NCBI GenBank assembly: GCA_015680685.1
Contig: MNCI01001919.1
Location: 261,493 to 325,492, forward strand
DNA: 64,000 bases
Origin: Gnetum montanum
Taxonomy: Eukaryota; Streptophyta; Gnetopsida; Gnetales; Gnetaceae
Direction: 5' to 3'
The first letter of the stretch is position 1, and each line of letters starts with the position of its first letter. This document shows, piece after piece, positions 22,830 to 34,628 of this stretch. The notes under the pieces were generated by a model that worked only from the letters and a program-made list of their open reading frames with translations, searched no databases and was not told where the DNA came from. The translations under genes and the position numbers were made by a program.

Positions 22830-24557
22830 AAAGAGTTAAAAATCATCATCATCCTAGCCTTATTCTAACTATATGGGATCGCCTATCTAAGTTCTTTTGC
22901 ATCATTTACTTCTATTAAGAACCAAATAAGCATAATATCCAAATCTTGGATGTCTTTCTTCATGCAAGCAAATAAAGTATGTTTTCATCTTTGTTTATTC
23001 CCCTCAACTTTAATAAAATAACCTCTTCTAATTGAAGCATTTTTTTAATCTTATTAACACATGACTAACCCATCTAAGATGACTTTCCTTAATCTTCTTA
23101 CTATAAGAGTTACTCATAAATGTTCCCTAATAAGAGAGGAGTTGATTTGATCTTTCCTCATCATACCCATCATTTACCATCTTAGATGCATATGTGCCAC
23201 ATGCACATGTTTTGCTTTATGTTTTTGGATACATCAACATTTCACACCATAAAGAATTGCAAGTTTGATAGTTGTTTCAACCTACTAGAAATTCTTCTAT
23301 TAAAAAGCACACCACTAGCTTCCCACCATTTTTTCTATCTTGTTTTAATTTTTTTTTTGTTACATCATTATTAATCTCATCATTTACTTAAACCAAAAAC
23401 CTCAAGTATCTTAATTGGTTATATTAAGAAACTTCTTAGTTTTGAGTTTTAAAACTAAAATTGAAACTTTTACTTACGTCTATTATGACCCCTTAGATCT
23501 ATTGGATTAGTTTCAAAATTTCTTTTTATGCAATTTTTAAAAAAATTTATAGAGGGGATTTTGGAATCTGAAATAAGGGAAACATAGGTACACCTCAAGA
23601 TTTAACTTTGGACTACCAAGCCAAGGCCTGTACCACTAGGCTAACACCTCATTATAATTATTACTTACTTTTTCACTACAAATATGCTTGATGGATTCTA
23701 TTTAACTCTTACGAATTCTCAATGCTACTGCTTGGGATTAAACCTGCAACTTGGAATTAGCAAGTTAAGACTCCTACCACTAAGTTAACATTTCATTGTA
23801 ATCATTACTTAATTTTCAACTAAAAATGCACTCCATGTATTTTGTTTTACTCCTAATTCTCAATCCTTTTGACTCTAGGGTGTTTTTTCAAGTCTTTATT
23901 TTCACAACTAAGAGTTTCCTAGACTCATTCACCAAAACAATATCACCAACACAATGCATACATCAAGGGATATCATCTTCAATATCTTTATTTAGCTCAT
24001 CCATAATAATTGCAAATAAATAAGGACATAGAGAAAATTCTTGATGTAACCTAACCTTTATAAAAAAAAGTCTAAATTCTTTCTACAAACAGTATGAATT
24101 TGAGTTGTTACTCCATTGTACATTTCTTAAATAAACCTTGTGTATTTGATATGAAAATGTTTCCTCTTTAATGTTCATCTAATAATATCTCAGGGAACTC
24201 TATCGTATGCTTTCTCCAAGTTAATGAAAATCATATGCAAATCCCTTCTTTTATACATGAATTTCTTTATCAAGTATAATAATAGAAAGGTAGCTTCCAT
24301 ACTTAATCTTCCAAGAATAAAACCAAATTGATTCTCAAAAATAGTTGATTCATATCTTAAGCTTAATGCCCCTATAGTTTCCACAACTTTAAATATCTCC
24401 CTTGTTATTGTGGATGCATACTATGGTACTTCTCCTTTAATAATCCAACATTTTTCCCTTATTCTTTCAACAAATTGGTTAACCAAGTAATTCCTATATT
24501 TCCCATAAACTTCCATACCTCTAAAAGGATACCATCAAGTCCTACAACTTTACCATA
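22830..24557 (-). mobile_element. RTE-type LINE, 5'-truncated and interrupted
   Basis: On the minus strand, in order from 24557: GLDGILLEVWK, NKGDI-like, ENQFGFILGR, DLHMIFINLEKAYDRVP (24384-24190), RT box decayed to CVGDIVLVNE (about 23985-23935; FADD expected), then past an interruption ILYGV.C (about 23250) and SHLRWVSHV (about 23090-23060). The 3' end near 22830-22895 carries the RTE-tail type sequence agccttattctaactatatggg (plus strand). Words and order match plant RTE elements. Frames are full of stops. The 5' end is cut by the E3 LTR at 24558. Confidence 0.88.
23500..23830. repeat. Dispersed repeat interrupting the LINE (two diverged copies)
   Basis: Two related segments, about 23565-23690 and 23730-23830, share ccaaggcctgtaccactagg / gactcctaccactaagttaac and ..catt-ataat-attactta words. 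A related segment lies at 43975-44165. They sit between the RT and C-terminal parts of the LINE, so they inserted into it or replaced its middle. I do not recognise the family. Confidence 0.45.
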
Positions 24558-25514
24558 TGATGAATCATCATTGTGTCACGTCAACAGACCTCCATTGATG
24601 TGGCTTCATCGATGGGGCCCTGTTGACATGACCCCATCTATGTGGTGTTGCCCAATTGATGGGGCCATGTCAGCGTAGCGTTTGTTGCATCTATGAGGCC
24701 CCATTGATGTAGCGCTATAATAAAATCTATAAATACACGCTCACCAGCAATGTTTATAGCATGTCTTGTAATAGTTGTAGTAAATCTCTTGTAGTTTTGT
24801 CATTTGAGAGTTACAATATTTTTCAGAATGCTCGCAACAAAAGTTAGAAAGTGTACGGATCTTTATTCAAGCACTATTGTACATGAACACACTAGTGTGA
24901 ACAGTAATAAAAATGAGCCTTTTGATCAAACCTTGTAGTACTTAGAATAGATTAATGATTCATCTATGTATTTATTATTTTCATTAACAATGTAATTAAT
25001 TAAGTTAAATTAGATTTTAAGTGATTAGTTAATTAATTAAGCTAAATAGATTAAACACATCAGTATGATCGATTTGAGCATAAACATGTATTTGCTTGGT
25101 AATCCCAATAGAGTTATTACTTGGTAAGCCCAGTAGGATAGTGCTTGATAACCTTAGGAGTGGATACGTGGGTTCAGGACATGTATAGAAAGTGGAATCG
25201 GATATTTATGTTAGAACTAGTTAGATATTAGTTAATTAGTTAAATAAAATTAGCATTAAATTACTTCATTTCTCTATTTTAAAGCACTAGGAATATAAAA
25301 CATAAAATAATAAAAATCATATGCCTCGATTACACTTAACCATACCTTGTGCATCACAAGTGTATTTGAGAAGATACCAAATGACTATTAGGGCAAAGTT
25401 CACTTCCTAGAAGACTAGTGTACCAGAAAATAGAGTCTGTGAAATTTGACTAGATCTTGCATGAATGCTTTGTGATTGGTATGGTTGGATGTAGGGGTAC
25501 TTGACCACTCAACA
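24558..25514 (+). mobile_element. E3 5' LTR
   Basis: It starts TGATGAATCATC and ends ACTCAACA (a decayed CTCATCA) immediately before the primer site. The U3 carries many words of the type gatggggcc / ggccccattgatg / catcgatgggg in both orientations (about 24590-24715). A TATA box (tataaata) lies at 24728-24735. R/U5 has cttggtaatcccaatag and ggatgtaggggtac like the other LTRs of the family, so this is a U3-diverged subfamily. It is inserted in the LINE. The 3' partner begins at 37678. Confidence 0.9.
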
Positions 25515-25515
25515 T

Positions 25516-25533
25516 TAGTGCCATTGCTAGGAA
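25516..25533 (+). other. E3 primer binding site (tRNA-Asp type)
   Basis: The sequence tagtgccattgctaggaa corresponds to TGGCGCCGTTGCCGGGGA, the tRNA-Asp complement used by Athila/Tat-type plant elements. It differs only by transitions, mostly at CpG and CNG positions. EN (47639), E5 (58356, minus) and E7 (62166) have the same site with other transitions. Confidence 0.8.
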
Positions 25534-25989
25534 CTCTTTTTGTTTGAAATGTGTGTTATCTAGATTTAGTGACCATCATTAACATCGTTGCATGAACCCT
25601 AAGGTCAAAATTATTCTCACAAATAATATAATCACATAAGCATATTGATATTTTATTTGTATTACAAAATTCCTTCTTCTCACAGGTGTAATGATACTAA
25701 ACTACTAGTCCCTCAAGAATGTAAGGTGGTATATACTCATCTAGATGAGTATGTTCTTGACTTCACCTTTATCCTGCATCAGGATAAGCAACTACGATAG
25801 CATGATATGGAAGGCAACATTGTAATGCCTCTCAATTGATCTTTGCCTATGATGCTACTTCAAACTCTTAAGAAGTTGGACATCCAAGATTTTCAAGAGG
25901 AGTACGTTGTGCATAATTACGACTACCGGGACTACCATCCCACTGAAACACAATGTAAGAAAGATTGACACTAGGAGAAGCACCATGAG

Positions 25990-28190
25990 TTTGTAAAGGG
26001 AAAACAGTTCACCAATCCTTTGTTCATGCTTAACCAAGATGAAAATGAGCATCCTCCCTATGGGAACTCTCAACACGAAAATTCTCCACCCCTTGTTACT
26101 AGTGATGGGGGTGCAACCTTGAATCTACAATCCACTATCAACAATCCAGGTTTAGGTCAAGATGGTAATCAAGGCAAAGGCTCAGATAAGCATCAAGAGG
26201 AGAATAAAATTGATGAATGTTGCCATGAAAATAGAAGGAGAGTTGGTAAATACCATGGTGGTGGTAGTCCTCCTTCCTTTCTTCCCTCTTCATTTGCATC
26301 TTTTTCTTCCTCTTTTGGTTCTAAAAAACGTTGTAGAAAGAACATCCATAATGAAGGTGAACAATGGGATAATAATAATGATCGCCAAGCCCACAATGAT
26401 CAAGGGGTAGCAGAGGACATCATTGACTTCATCAAAATAATGATGATGATGAACCTTTGATGGCAACTCGAAGTATACTAAATATTGTAGAGGTTATAAG
26501 AATTCCAACGAGGCATGTAAAAGATAGTTGAATTAGACAACTTGATATAAACAATATTCCCAAATTTGAGGGAGGATATTATTTTGATCCATAGATAAAT
26601 CTTCAAGATTTTCACAATGCCTGTGCCTTACAAAATATCGAAAATGATTGGCAAAAATTAAAGCTATTTTCCAAAAATACTCATCAAGAAAGTAGAAAGC
26701 TAGTACTGGTCCTTGGAGCTGGAATTCATTCGCAAGTGGATTACAATGCTAAATTTATTCAATGATAAGTATCAAACATACTCCAAAGTTTCTAATCTAA
26801 GAAGGAAGATCCAAGGATGGAAGTAAGAAAATCATGAACCCTTGGACGTTGCCATGGATAGATACTATTCCCTCATACACCGATGCCCTGGCCTTGGTTA
26901 TTCTTAGCAGGAACAACTTCCCCATATCATAGATGAACTTGGATAAAACATGAGAAGAACTCTTAGGGTCTATGCCCAATAAAGACTATCAAAACTTAGA
27001 TTCCATCAGATTTAAAAGCTAATTAAGTAGGTAGCAAAAGAAGATGGAAAGTTGAGGAAATGCAAAGATGTAGAGGAATACAATAGCGATCCTTCCATTA
27101 GGAAAAGGGAAGTTCGATTTTGTGATAGTGAGGAGGAATCACCACTTGATGAGGTGATAAAAAAAAAGACCTTGCCAATCTAAAAATCTATATCTAAAAT
27201 TTTGTCTAAAGTAAATAAAATGTGGGATTCATTAGATGAAAAATTTCAAACTACTCTGAAAACCATGGAAGAATCAAGAGATCAAAGTAGTGATCATAAT
27301 TGTAGGAGACAAAAAGAAGCTTACCATACCTACCAAAGTGTTAAGGACAAGATTGTTGTAGTAGATGAAGTTGCAAAAATTGAATCAAATGATGATAATG
27401 GATGTGACATCTACCAATACAAACATCCTAAGGGATGTTGCCCCATCATGTTACACTTACAAGAGTCTAGGATGTAAGCTCTAAATCTATGACTAACAAA
27501 AAAGAAAACACCTAGGCAATTGCCTTATCCTCAAAGCAATCCTAGGTAGTTCCATCAACAACAACAATATTATCCAAGTGGAACTCCATCACAACCATAC
27601 GAGCAATATCAACAGTGGCACCAACCATAGTCGTGGAGGATGCCACTACCAAGGTAACAATACCCTTACAGGAACCAAATCCATATGGGTATTACAATCA
27701 ACAACCCCTATCTCCATGTGACTCTTCCAATCACATTTCTCCTTTCTAACATTAGTACGACCCTCCTGAATACTATAGAGCTTACTCTCCACATTCCAAG
27801 AAGGATGCCACATTTTATCCTTATCCTTCTCCCATTTTTGCACCTGTTCTTGCATCCTCAATGCAACTACCACTTGCTCCATCCATGCATGGTGAACTTC
27901 TAGCTCAAATGTAGCAACGTAATCCTACCAAGGTTGTCAATCTATAATTGGTTCATCAACCAAGGGGTTCAGAATCTCATGCTTGTAAAAGACCATTCAT
28001 CCAACCCAACAACCCTACTAGCCATCACAGACTCAAGGAACTAATCACCTATCTCTTGCTTCATCCTCTACAAACCATTTCATTAGGTCCCCTTCAAACC
28101 AAATGCCACCCAAAATCCATACTGTTATGCTTACTCATGTCATATTTGATTGAATCCGTTCTGGCAACCTTCCTAGAAAATTAGCTAATC
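25990..28190 (+). pseudogene. E3 gag pseudogene
   Basis: The N-terminal part (26020-26460) is Gly/Asn/Gln/Ser-rich and low in complexity. The gag core (about 26540-27000) is readable with stops: FNDKYQTYSKVSNLRRKIQGWK, EPLDVAMDRYYSLIHRCPGLGYS, HIIDELG. An open stretch at 27202-27477 holds a C-x6-H-x4-C-x4-H motif (27403-27456) where a CCHC knuckle would be expected. After it comes a Gln/Pro/Tyr-rich tail (about 27500-27900). Most stops fit loss of Gln, Trp or Arg codons by C-to-T or G-to-A change. It is collinear with E7, E5 and EN gag. Confidence 0.85.
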
Positions 28191-28900
28191 CTAAGAGTCC
28201 CCTTATCTATGTACATATTATTGGAAATGAACCATGTAAGGCTCTTCTTAATTCAGGTTCCAATGTAAACTTAATTTCTCATGAGATGTATACTATCTAG
28301 AACCTACCACCTCTCAAGAAGAGAAATATTAAATTGGAATTGGCAAGCTACTCCATCATTGTTCCATTGGGACTAGTCGAAGACATTATGACCACTGTCT
28401 GTGGATAATCCTTTCCTACCAATTTCCTAGTAATCAAGGTTGAAAACTACAAGGGAAACTTCACAATCATTATGGGAAGGGCATGGCTAAGCATATTTGA
28501 TGCAAGAATGGACATTAGAGATCTTTCCCTAGAGATATTAAAAGAAAATTCATTTGGAAAGGTTAAGAAGATATGGGTTTCATGCATCATGTACAGTGAT
28601 ACAAAGTGCAATTGCATGCAAAAACTCTAGTCCATGAAACGAGCATCTATTTTTGCATACAAGCAGTGTGCACATGAGGCAAATATTCAAAGGGGTTTGT
28701 ACGCAGTAACCACAAAACAAGAAAGCACTCAATGACTAACCACTGATTCTGATAACAACACATAGTGCATGGAACCTGTTGAGAGGCTAACATGCACTTA
28801 TGTTGTAAGCATAGATGAACTACAGCAAGTTCATCACCAACTCTCTGATGATGAAAATGTTGATACCAATTAGGGAGAGTTAGAGATCCATGATAATTTT
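28190..28900 (+). pseudogene. E3 protease region
   Basis: The words IGNEPCKALLNSGSNVNLISHEMY are the retropepsin active-site region. The catalytic Asp of DSG is Asn here (AAT at 28250-28252), so the enzyme would be dead. It is followed by IVPLG, FLVIKVENYKG and IIMGRAWL around 28360-28490, a typical protease C-terminal half. It lies between gag and RT, and the following linker runs to the solo LTR at 29106. Confidence 0.8.
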
Positions 28901-29100
28901 AAACAAGAGTTCCTAAAGTTGAAAACTCTACCCACTGACCTAAAATATGCATTCTTAAAAAATGGCACACCGATCATACTCAATGTCAAACTTGCTCCAA
29001 AGGAGAAAGAAAAACTATTGAAAGTGGTTAAAAAAATGGCCAACAACCTTTGCTTGATCATATCCTAAACTCACTAGAATTGATCCATGGATATGCCAGC

Positions 29101-29937
29101 ATTGCTGATGAGTCGTCATTTGGACGACCGCAATATCGCAACCCAACCGCAATATCGCATATGCAATATCGCGGCCTGTCTCCTCATCTATAAATAAGAG
29201 GTAGAAAGATGAGTTAGAAATCATTAGGAAGTAAGTTAGTTTAGAGATAGTTTTGATTTTAGTTTTCATTTTCTCTCTCTCAACCCTTTTCCTCTCCGTG
29301 TATGCCTACAGTGTGGTGAATGTAATTGTACGGCATCCTTTATTCGAGTGTGACGTACTTGGACATGCACATGACCAGCAGTAAAGATCGAGATTACTTC
29401 ATCATTGTAGCATTCACTTAGTTTAATAATTTAATTAATTGTTATTTACTTCTTTCCTAGTTAATCTCTTCTCACCGTTAAACTCATGTTAAAATGCGAA
29501 ATGAGTACAACTTGATTACGAGCATTTAAGTGTAACTACTTGGTAACCCAGTAGCATACCTAGGATCTATGCTTGGTAATCCCAATGGTAGTCATGCAAA
29601 AATTCCAAGATGTGTATGGATAATCAAGGAATGGATGCTCATTGCACTTAGGCTAGATTAGATTCCCTCTCACCTCTCTCTCCTAGATTAGTGAATATTA
29701 CTTTCCATTGCCTTTAGGAGTAGCATTAGATTAGAAACCACATCATACACCTCTCTCTAGACTAAACCAGACGTGACAAAGCTAATACTAGTCCAAGTGG
29801 GAAGATAGCGAACTGCGACCTAAGGCTAATTGTCTAGATGCCACAACTAGTCCATCTGCTGAGTTCAACCAGATTGCATGTGTAACACTCGTATTTGTAT
29901 GGTTGAGTGTCAAGGTACCTCGCCACTCATCAATTGC
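29101..29937 (+). mobile_element. Solo LTR (29106-29932) with TSD attgc
   Basis: This complete LTR of the GATATC-type subfamily (TGATGAG...CTCATCA, 827 bp) is bracketed by attgc at 29101-29105 and 29933-29937. The U3 has caatatcgc words at 29130-29170 followed by a TATA box (tataaata, about 29191). No internal sequence remains, so it arose by LTR-LTR recombination after insertion into E3 pol, between the protease linker and RT. Confidence 0.95.
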
Positions 29938-30640
29938 ATTTATACTAATCTTTTTATTAAGCCAAGGAGGCAACCACAATGGCGATTGAATCAAAAATAA
30001 AAGCAAATTATCAAGGAGGAGATTAAGCAATTCCTTAAGGCAGGGTAAGCACACTCGTGATAGTGCCAAAGAGAGGTGGAAAATGGTGGATTTGTATGAA
30101 CTTCAAGCTATTAAACATGGTAATATTCAAAGATCATTTTCCATTGGCATTTATTAATCAGGTATTGGACATCATATCTAGGTATTACTATTATAGTTTT
30201 CTGAATTGTTATAGTGGCTATAACCAAATCCAGATTGCACTAGAAGATCAAGCCAAAACAACATTTACAAGTCCCTGGGAAACCTTTGTATATCACAAGA
30301 TGCCTTTTAGTCTGTGTAATTCTCCTACCACATTGCCACATTCCAACATCTAGTCTTAAGTATCTTTTAGTAGCAAATAGGTAGTAGAATGGATATCTTC
30401 ATGGATGACTTCTTCATTTATGGTACTACCTTTGAGCAAGCCTTGGACCATCTTAAGTAAGTACTAAAAAGATGTATGAAGACAAATCTAGAGCTTAATT
30501 GGCAAAAGAACCATCTCATGATCCAAGAGGGAATTGTATTGGGACATCAAATTTCATAGGAAGGGATTGAGGTAGACCAGAAATCACTCACCAACCAGAA
30601 ACCATCAAAGATGTTTGATCATTCCTTAAACACACTAGCT
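29938..30640 (+). pseudogene. E3 reverse transcriptase
   Basis: The stretch 30057-30353 reads VPKRGGKWWICMNFKLLN, KDHFPLAFINQVLD, YSFLNCYSGYNQI, KTTFTSPWETF, MPFSLCN: Athila/Tat-type RT wording. The first catalytic Asp (FLD) is Asn (AAT, 30204-30206). The YVDD box reads FMDD at 30398-30409, followed by FFIYGTTFEQALDHL. Stops and a frameshift near 30350 separate the pieces. The N-terminal part lies partly before the solo LTR. Confidence 0.88.
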
Positions 30641-30699
30641 ACTACTAACAATTCATAGATAATTTCTCTAAGATGGCAAAACTATTGGTCGAGCTAACA

Positions 30700-31145
30700 A
30701 AGAAAGATGCTCCCTTCATCTAGACCAAGGAATGTGACAATGCATTCCAAAGCTTCAAATAGAAGCTCGTAGAGACTCCAATTCTACAAGCACCTGACTT
30801 TTCTAAACCATTCCATATAATGAAAAATGCATCTAACTATGCCTTGGGAACTATGCTTATGCAATTGGATGATAAGAAACATCCATATTACATCCACTAC
30901 ACAAATTGAAGCATTGTAGGTGCACAACTAAATTACACCACCACAAAAAAAGAACTAATGACAGTGGTTTATGCTCTAGAAAAGTTCAAGCACTATGTGC
31001 TTAGATATAAAGTGTTTGTACACATTAATCACAATGTCATCCTCTTCCTCATGAAGAAGCCAATAATGAGCCCCCATGTCATACAGTGGCTAGTGATCTT
31101 GCAAAAATTTGATCTTACAATGGTAGATTAAAAGGGGACTGAGAA
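30700..31145 (+). pseudogene. E3 RNase H region
   Basis: Readable words are ILQAPDFSKPFHIMKNASNY (the first catalytic Asp reads Asn), LGTMLMQ, NYTTTKKELMTVVYALEKF, HYVLRYKVFVHINHN (Asp of T/V-D-H also Asn) and FDLTMVD..GTENVVTDHLS. These are the Ty3/gypsy RNase H signatures in order. Two acidic positions are Asn, which argues strongly against activity. Confidence 0.8.
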
Positions 31146-31146
31146 T

Positions 31147-32520
31147 GTGGTCACCGATCACTTGTCTCAATTACAATGGAATAACAAAGAGAAGGAGACT
31201 CTACTCTCTAATCCATTTCCCAATGAATTTCTCTTTGTCATTGCAATAAATGAACAAATGCCTGTAGGACCAAACTGGTATGATGGCATCCTCACTTATC
31301 TTCTCACTCAGAAGATGCCACAAGATCTGGACCACAAGAAGAAATAACAATTTCTTCATTGGACTAAGCACTTCATAGAAATCAACAGACACCTTTACAA
31401 GGTGTGTGTCAATGGCCTAGTTCACTAGTGTGTACCTGATGCAAATCAATTATGCATTCTCTAGGACACTCATGAGGGTCCTTGTGGGAACCACTATGTT
31501 GAAATATGCATGACCATAAAAATCCTAATAACAAGATACTATGGGCCCACAATCTTCAGGATGCCCACCAATTTATCTGATCCTGTGAATGTTATCAACA
31601 AGATAGTGGAATGACCACATGAATGAAGGGTCCTCAACAGTGGATTCAACCACTAGAACCCTTTGATATATGAAGCATAGATTTCATGGGTTCAATCACA
31701 CCCATGTTCAATGGGAAGGCATATATAATCATCATTATTGACTACTGTACCAAATGGGCAAAAGTAGTAGCCGTCACCAATTGTACATCATCCATTGTTG
31801 CTCGATTTATACAATAAAATGTTGTGAATAGGTTTCAAGTGCCATGTGCACTAATTTCTAACAATGGAACCCATTTCACAAGTGCCACTTTTCAAAAACT
31901 CATGCAACACTTTGGGGTTGAACATAAATTAACAACACTCTATCACCCCCAAGCCAATGGTCAAGCAAAGGTGACTAACTAAAAGATCACAAATATTCTA
32001 ACAAAAACTATTAGCAAATATAGGAGAGACTAGAGCACAAAACTCAACAATGTTCTTTGGGCCTACCGCTCAACATGGAAACTCCCTATTAGCTACTCTC
32101 CCTATGAGTTAGTGTACAAAAAACTTCCAACACTCCCAATTCAGTCTGAGCTCTGTACACTCTCAACAGCCTATGATCTAGATTTTAACCTAAGTCTGGC
32201 ACAAAAAAAAGGACTAATCAACCTCAATGTGCTAGACGAAAATCAATTGGTGGCTGTGTCTTTAAATGAAGTGCACAAAACATTCAACAAACAACAACAT
32301 GACCTTAGGATACGGAAAGAGATAAGGTTCTTTATTAGAACCCCACACATGTTCCTCAAAAACCCAAATTTCAAACATTGTGGAAGGAACCTTATATAAT
32401 TGCTAAAAGCCAAAGCAAAAAGAAATTGTTCAAAATCCAACAAATAAAGCCTTTCCATGAGCCCAAGCAAGCTAGTGCAACAAATACCTCAACAAATGGA
32501 CAACCATACTCAATTTTTTG
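31147..32520 (+). pseudogene. E3 integrase pseudogene
   Basis: The N-terminal zinc region is poorly preserved (about 31430-31620). In the catalytic core, Asp is at 31680-31682 (IDFMG), the second Asp is Asn at 31860-31862 (SNNGTHF), and the Glu is Lys at 31968-31970 (NGQAKVTN). Spacing is x59 and x35, so alignment is secure while two of three catalytic residues are lost. Further on come WAYRSTWKLPISYSPYELVY (about 32060-32115) and an open C-terminal stretch 32112-32399 with LRIRKEI. The pol frame fades out by about 32520. Confidence 0.88.
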
Positions 32521-33765
32521 AATCTCCTCCTTCCAACTAAGTCATGAAGGAGATGGCCATCCATGCTAATCATATACATGGCTACTTAGTTTTTTTATTA
32601 TTTTACACATTTTTGTTTTGCAAATTGTTTATTTTACATCTTTTTCATTTTAAAACTTCTTTCTATTTTACACCATTTTTTGTTTTGCATTATCATTAGT
32701 ACATTTAAATCTTTCTCGAGTATTTTACACTTTCTTATATATTTTACTTTATTTTAGTGTGATTTTCTAAGTTTTACTAATAAACATGATTTGTGCCAAC
32801 AGGACACAATGGTGTTGTAGTTGTTGCTAATGGTGGTTTGTGCTTAATGTTTTGTTTGCTAATGTCTAATTTCTATTTTTGAATTTTTGTACCAGTGGCT
32901 AAGTCATGGTTTCTTTTTCATGGAATAGGCAATGAGTCCATGACATCCACACATTCACAAACTCTATGGTTTTCCTTATTTTGGAAGTTTGAGGTCCCTT
33001 TCATTTAATAAATTTATAACCTTGGTAGTTTCTAGAATTGGGAAGGATTCAAAGGTTGCACATGGTGTGACTTCAAGGAAACTCAATACTCTTTGTACTC
33101 TTCTACTTGCTTGGGTGCATGAGTGCTTTTATAGACTTCTTACCATTCTATGTCAACCAATAACAAGAAGTTAAATAAAGTCTTTGCATGGTGTGGTTTC
33201 CATCTAAACAAAAAAATATATATAAAAAGATCAAAAAGAAAACCAAAAAGAAAAAAAACATTATGGGAATTCAAAGCACATTCCTTAAACAAATAAACAT
33301 GCTACAAGCAGTAGTTATGGGACTAGAAAGACATGTTACCCATGCCTAAAGATCCCCTCTAACTAAGGCCCTCTCCCTTACTTCCTACTTCTCTTTTCTT
33401 CGCTTTATGAAATAGTGATTGTTCTATGAGAGCGCTTTTGTGTCTTGAGGAGGTGAATCGATCTTGGAGTGGTGTTGTGAAGTCACTAGAAGTGGTTAGT
33501 TTTGATCTGGACTACGGATGGATCTTCTTAAGTCATTTAAACACAAATCCACAAGGGACTTCTTATGACCTCAATTTAGAATTCCATGCCACCTTCTCCA
33601 TCATCCTTCTATGCTACATGTAACCCACCTCATTGCCGGTGTCCATGTTCTTGATTCAGTGTTTTTGTTTGACGTACTTAAATTCTTAAGTAGAATCTTC
33701 CAAGTTTTGGTCCTTAACTTTCATTAGCCATTAATCACCTATGGAGCCCACATACTTCTCAGGTT

Positions 33766-33828
33766 CACGTTATGCAAGGGCATACAAGGCATGTGCCTAC
33801 TATGGGAAAGACCCACTTGCATATCTCT
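33766..33828 (+). other. Structured RNA candidate (spacer hairpin, E3 copy)
   Basis: The outer stem is TATGCAAG (33771-33778) with CTTGCATA (33816-33823), 8 perfect pairs. The inner hairpin is AGGCA/TGCCT (33787-33798); with a stable loop this is AGGC/GCCT closing ATGT. The EN copy has AGGTT/AACCT at the inner position, so both sides changed together. The linking strand contains gggcata and gacccac. Confidence 0.7.
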
Positions 33829-34089
33829 TTGTTGGGTTTGTTAAGCACTTTATTGTTATGCATTCTTGCAATCAAAATATTTCATACACCCATCTTCTAC
33901 ACCAACCATGTGCTCCTTAAATATTTTGTTCAATGCACACATTCTTCATCAAATTTATGAATTTTTGAGCTTTCAAAGACCCTCTTCAATCATTTCATCA
34001 TATTCTTGGCTTTTCTAGAACTCCATGGACTCCAAATTCATTCAAAATTTTTTTGTATTTTTCAAGATATTCAAGTTTGAAAATTTTGT

Positions 34090-34200
34090 TTATAGACCTT
34101 GCAAACAGGGCCTTGTCGACGAAGCTCATACATATATGAGGCCTTGTATACGTAGCCCCATCAACATAGTGCAAAAATAGTATAAATATGCATGACCCTT
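34090..34200 (+). promoter_or_regulatory. Internal promoter-like module resembling E3 LTR U3
   Basis: Words such as gggccttgtcgacgaagc, gaggccttgtatacgtag and agccccatcaacatagtgc precede a TATA box (tataaata) at 34181-34188. E3's own 3' LTR has gagccccatcaacacagcgc followed by ..aatctataaata (about 37788-37825). The module sits 430 bp upstream of the ORF2 start. The inference is an internal promoter for ORF2 related to the LTR promoter. Confidence 0.5.
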
Positions 34201-34628
34201 CATAGAAATTTTCACATTTGCTCATAAACACCAAGGGAGTTTTTCAAATATTTAGAACCCAGAACCATCCAAAGCCCATAACTTCCTAACCGTTTATCCA
34301 AATCACTCCATTATTCACCCCTATAGCTACCAAAGGTAAGATCTTAGTCATGGGGACCACAAAAGTGCCATTTTTTATAGAAAATTTTTTGCCATTTTTC
34401 TAACTTCCACAAAGGTTTAACTAAGAAATCAATATTTACACATCAAATTATAGAAGTAAAACTCTTCCAATGAGCTCTAGTGACACTTATAATATAAATT
34501 ATTTAATAAAATAATCAATCCATCATGGTCCAACCTTAGCCAAGTGTAACTAACTCACGAGATAAGGTACTCAAATATTCAAAGTTACACATTACATCTA
34601 CTAATCCATGGATATGTTGTGATTGCAT

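Larger units (their letters stand above)
32520..34628 (+). other. E3 long spacer between pol and ORF2
   Basis: About 2.1 kb without a credible gene. It starts with a T-rich stretch (32590-32780). It then holds the spacer blocks shared with E1, E5 and E6 (purine tract at about 33207-33260 flanked by 33180-33197 and 33270-33290), the hairpin element (33766-33828), a promoter-like module with TATA box (34090-34200), and a PPT-like tcatgggga near 34347. Short open frames here have no motif. Confidence 0.75.

Noticed and set aside
24475-24678. Plus-strand ORF spanning the LINE and E3 LTR start
   Set aside because: It crosses an insertion boundary and is antisense to the LINE coding frame.
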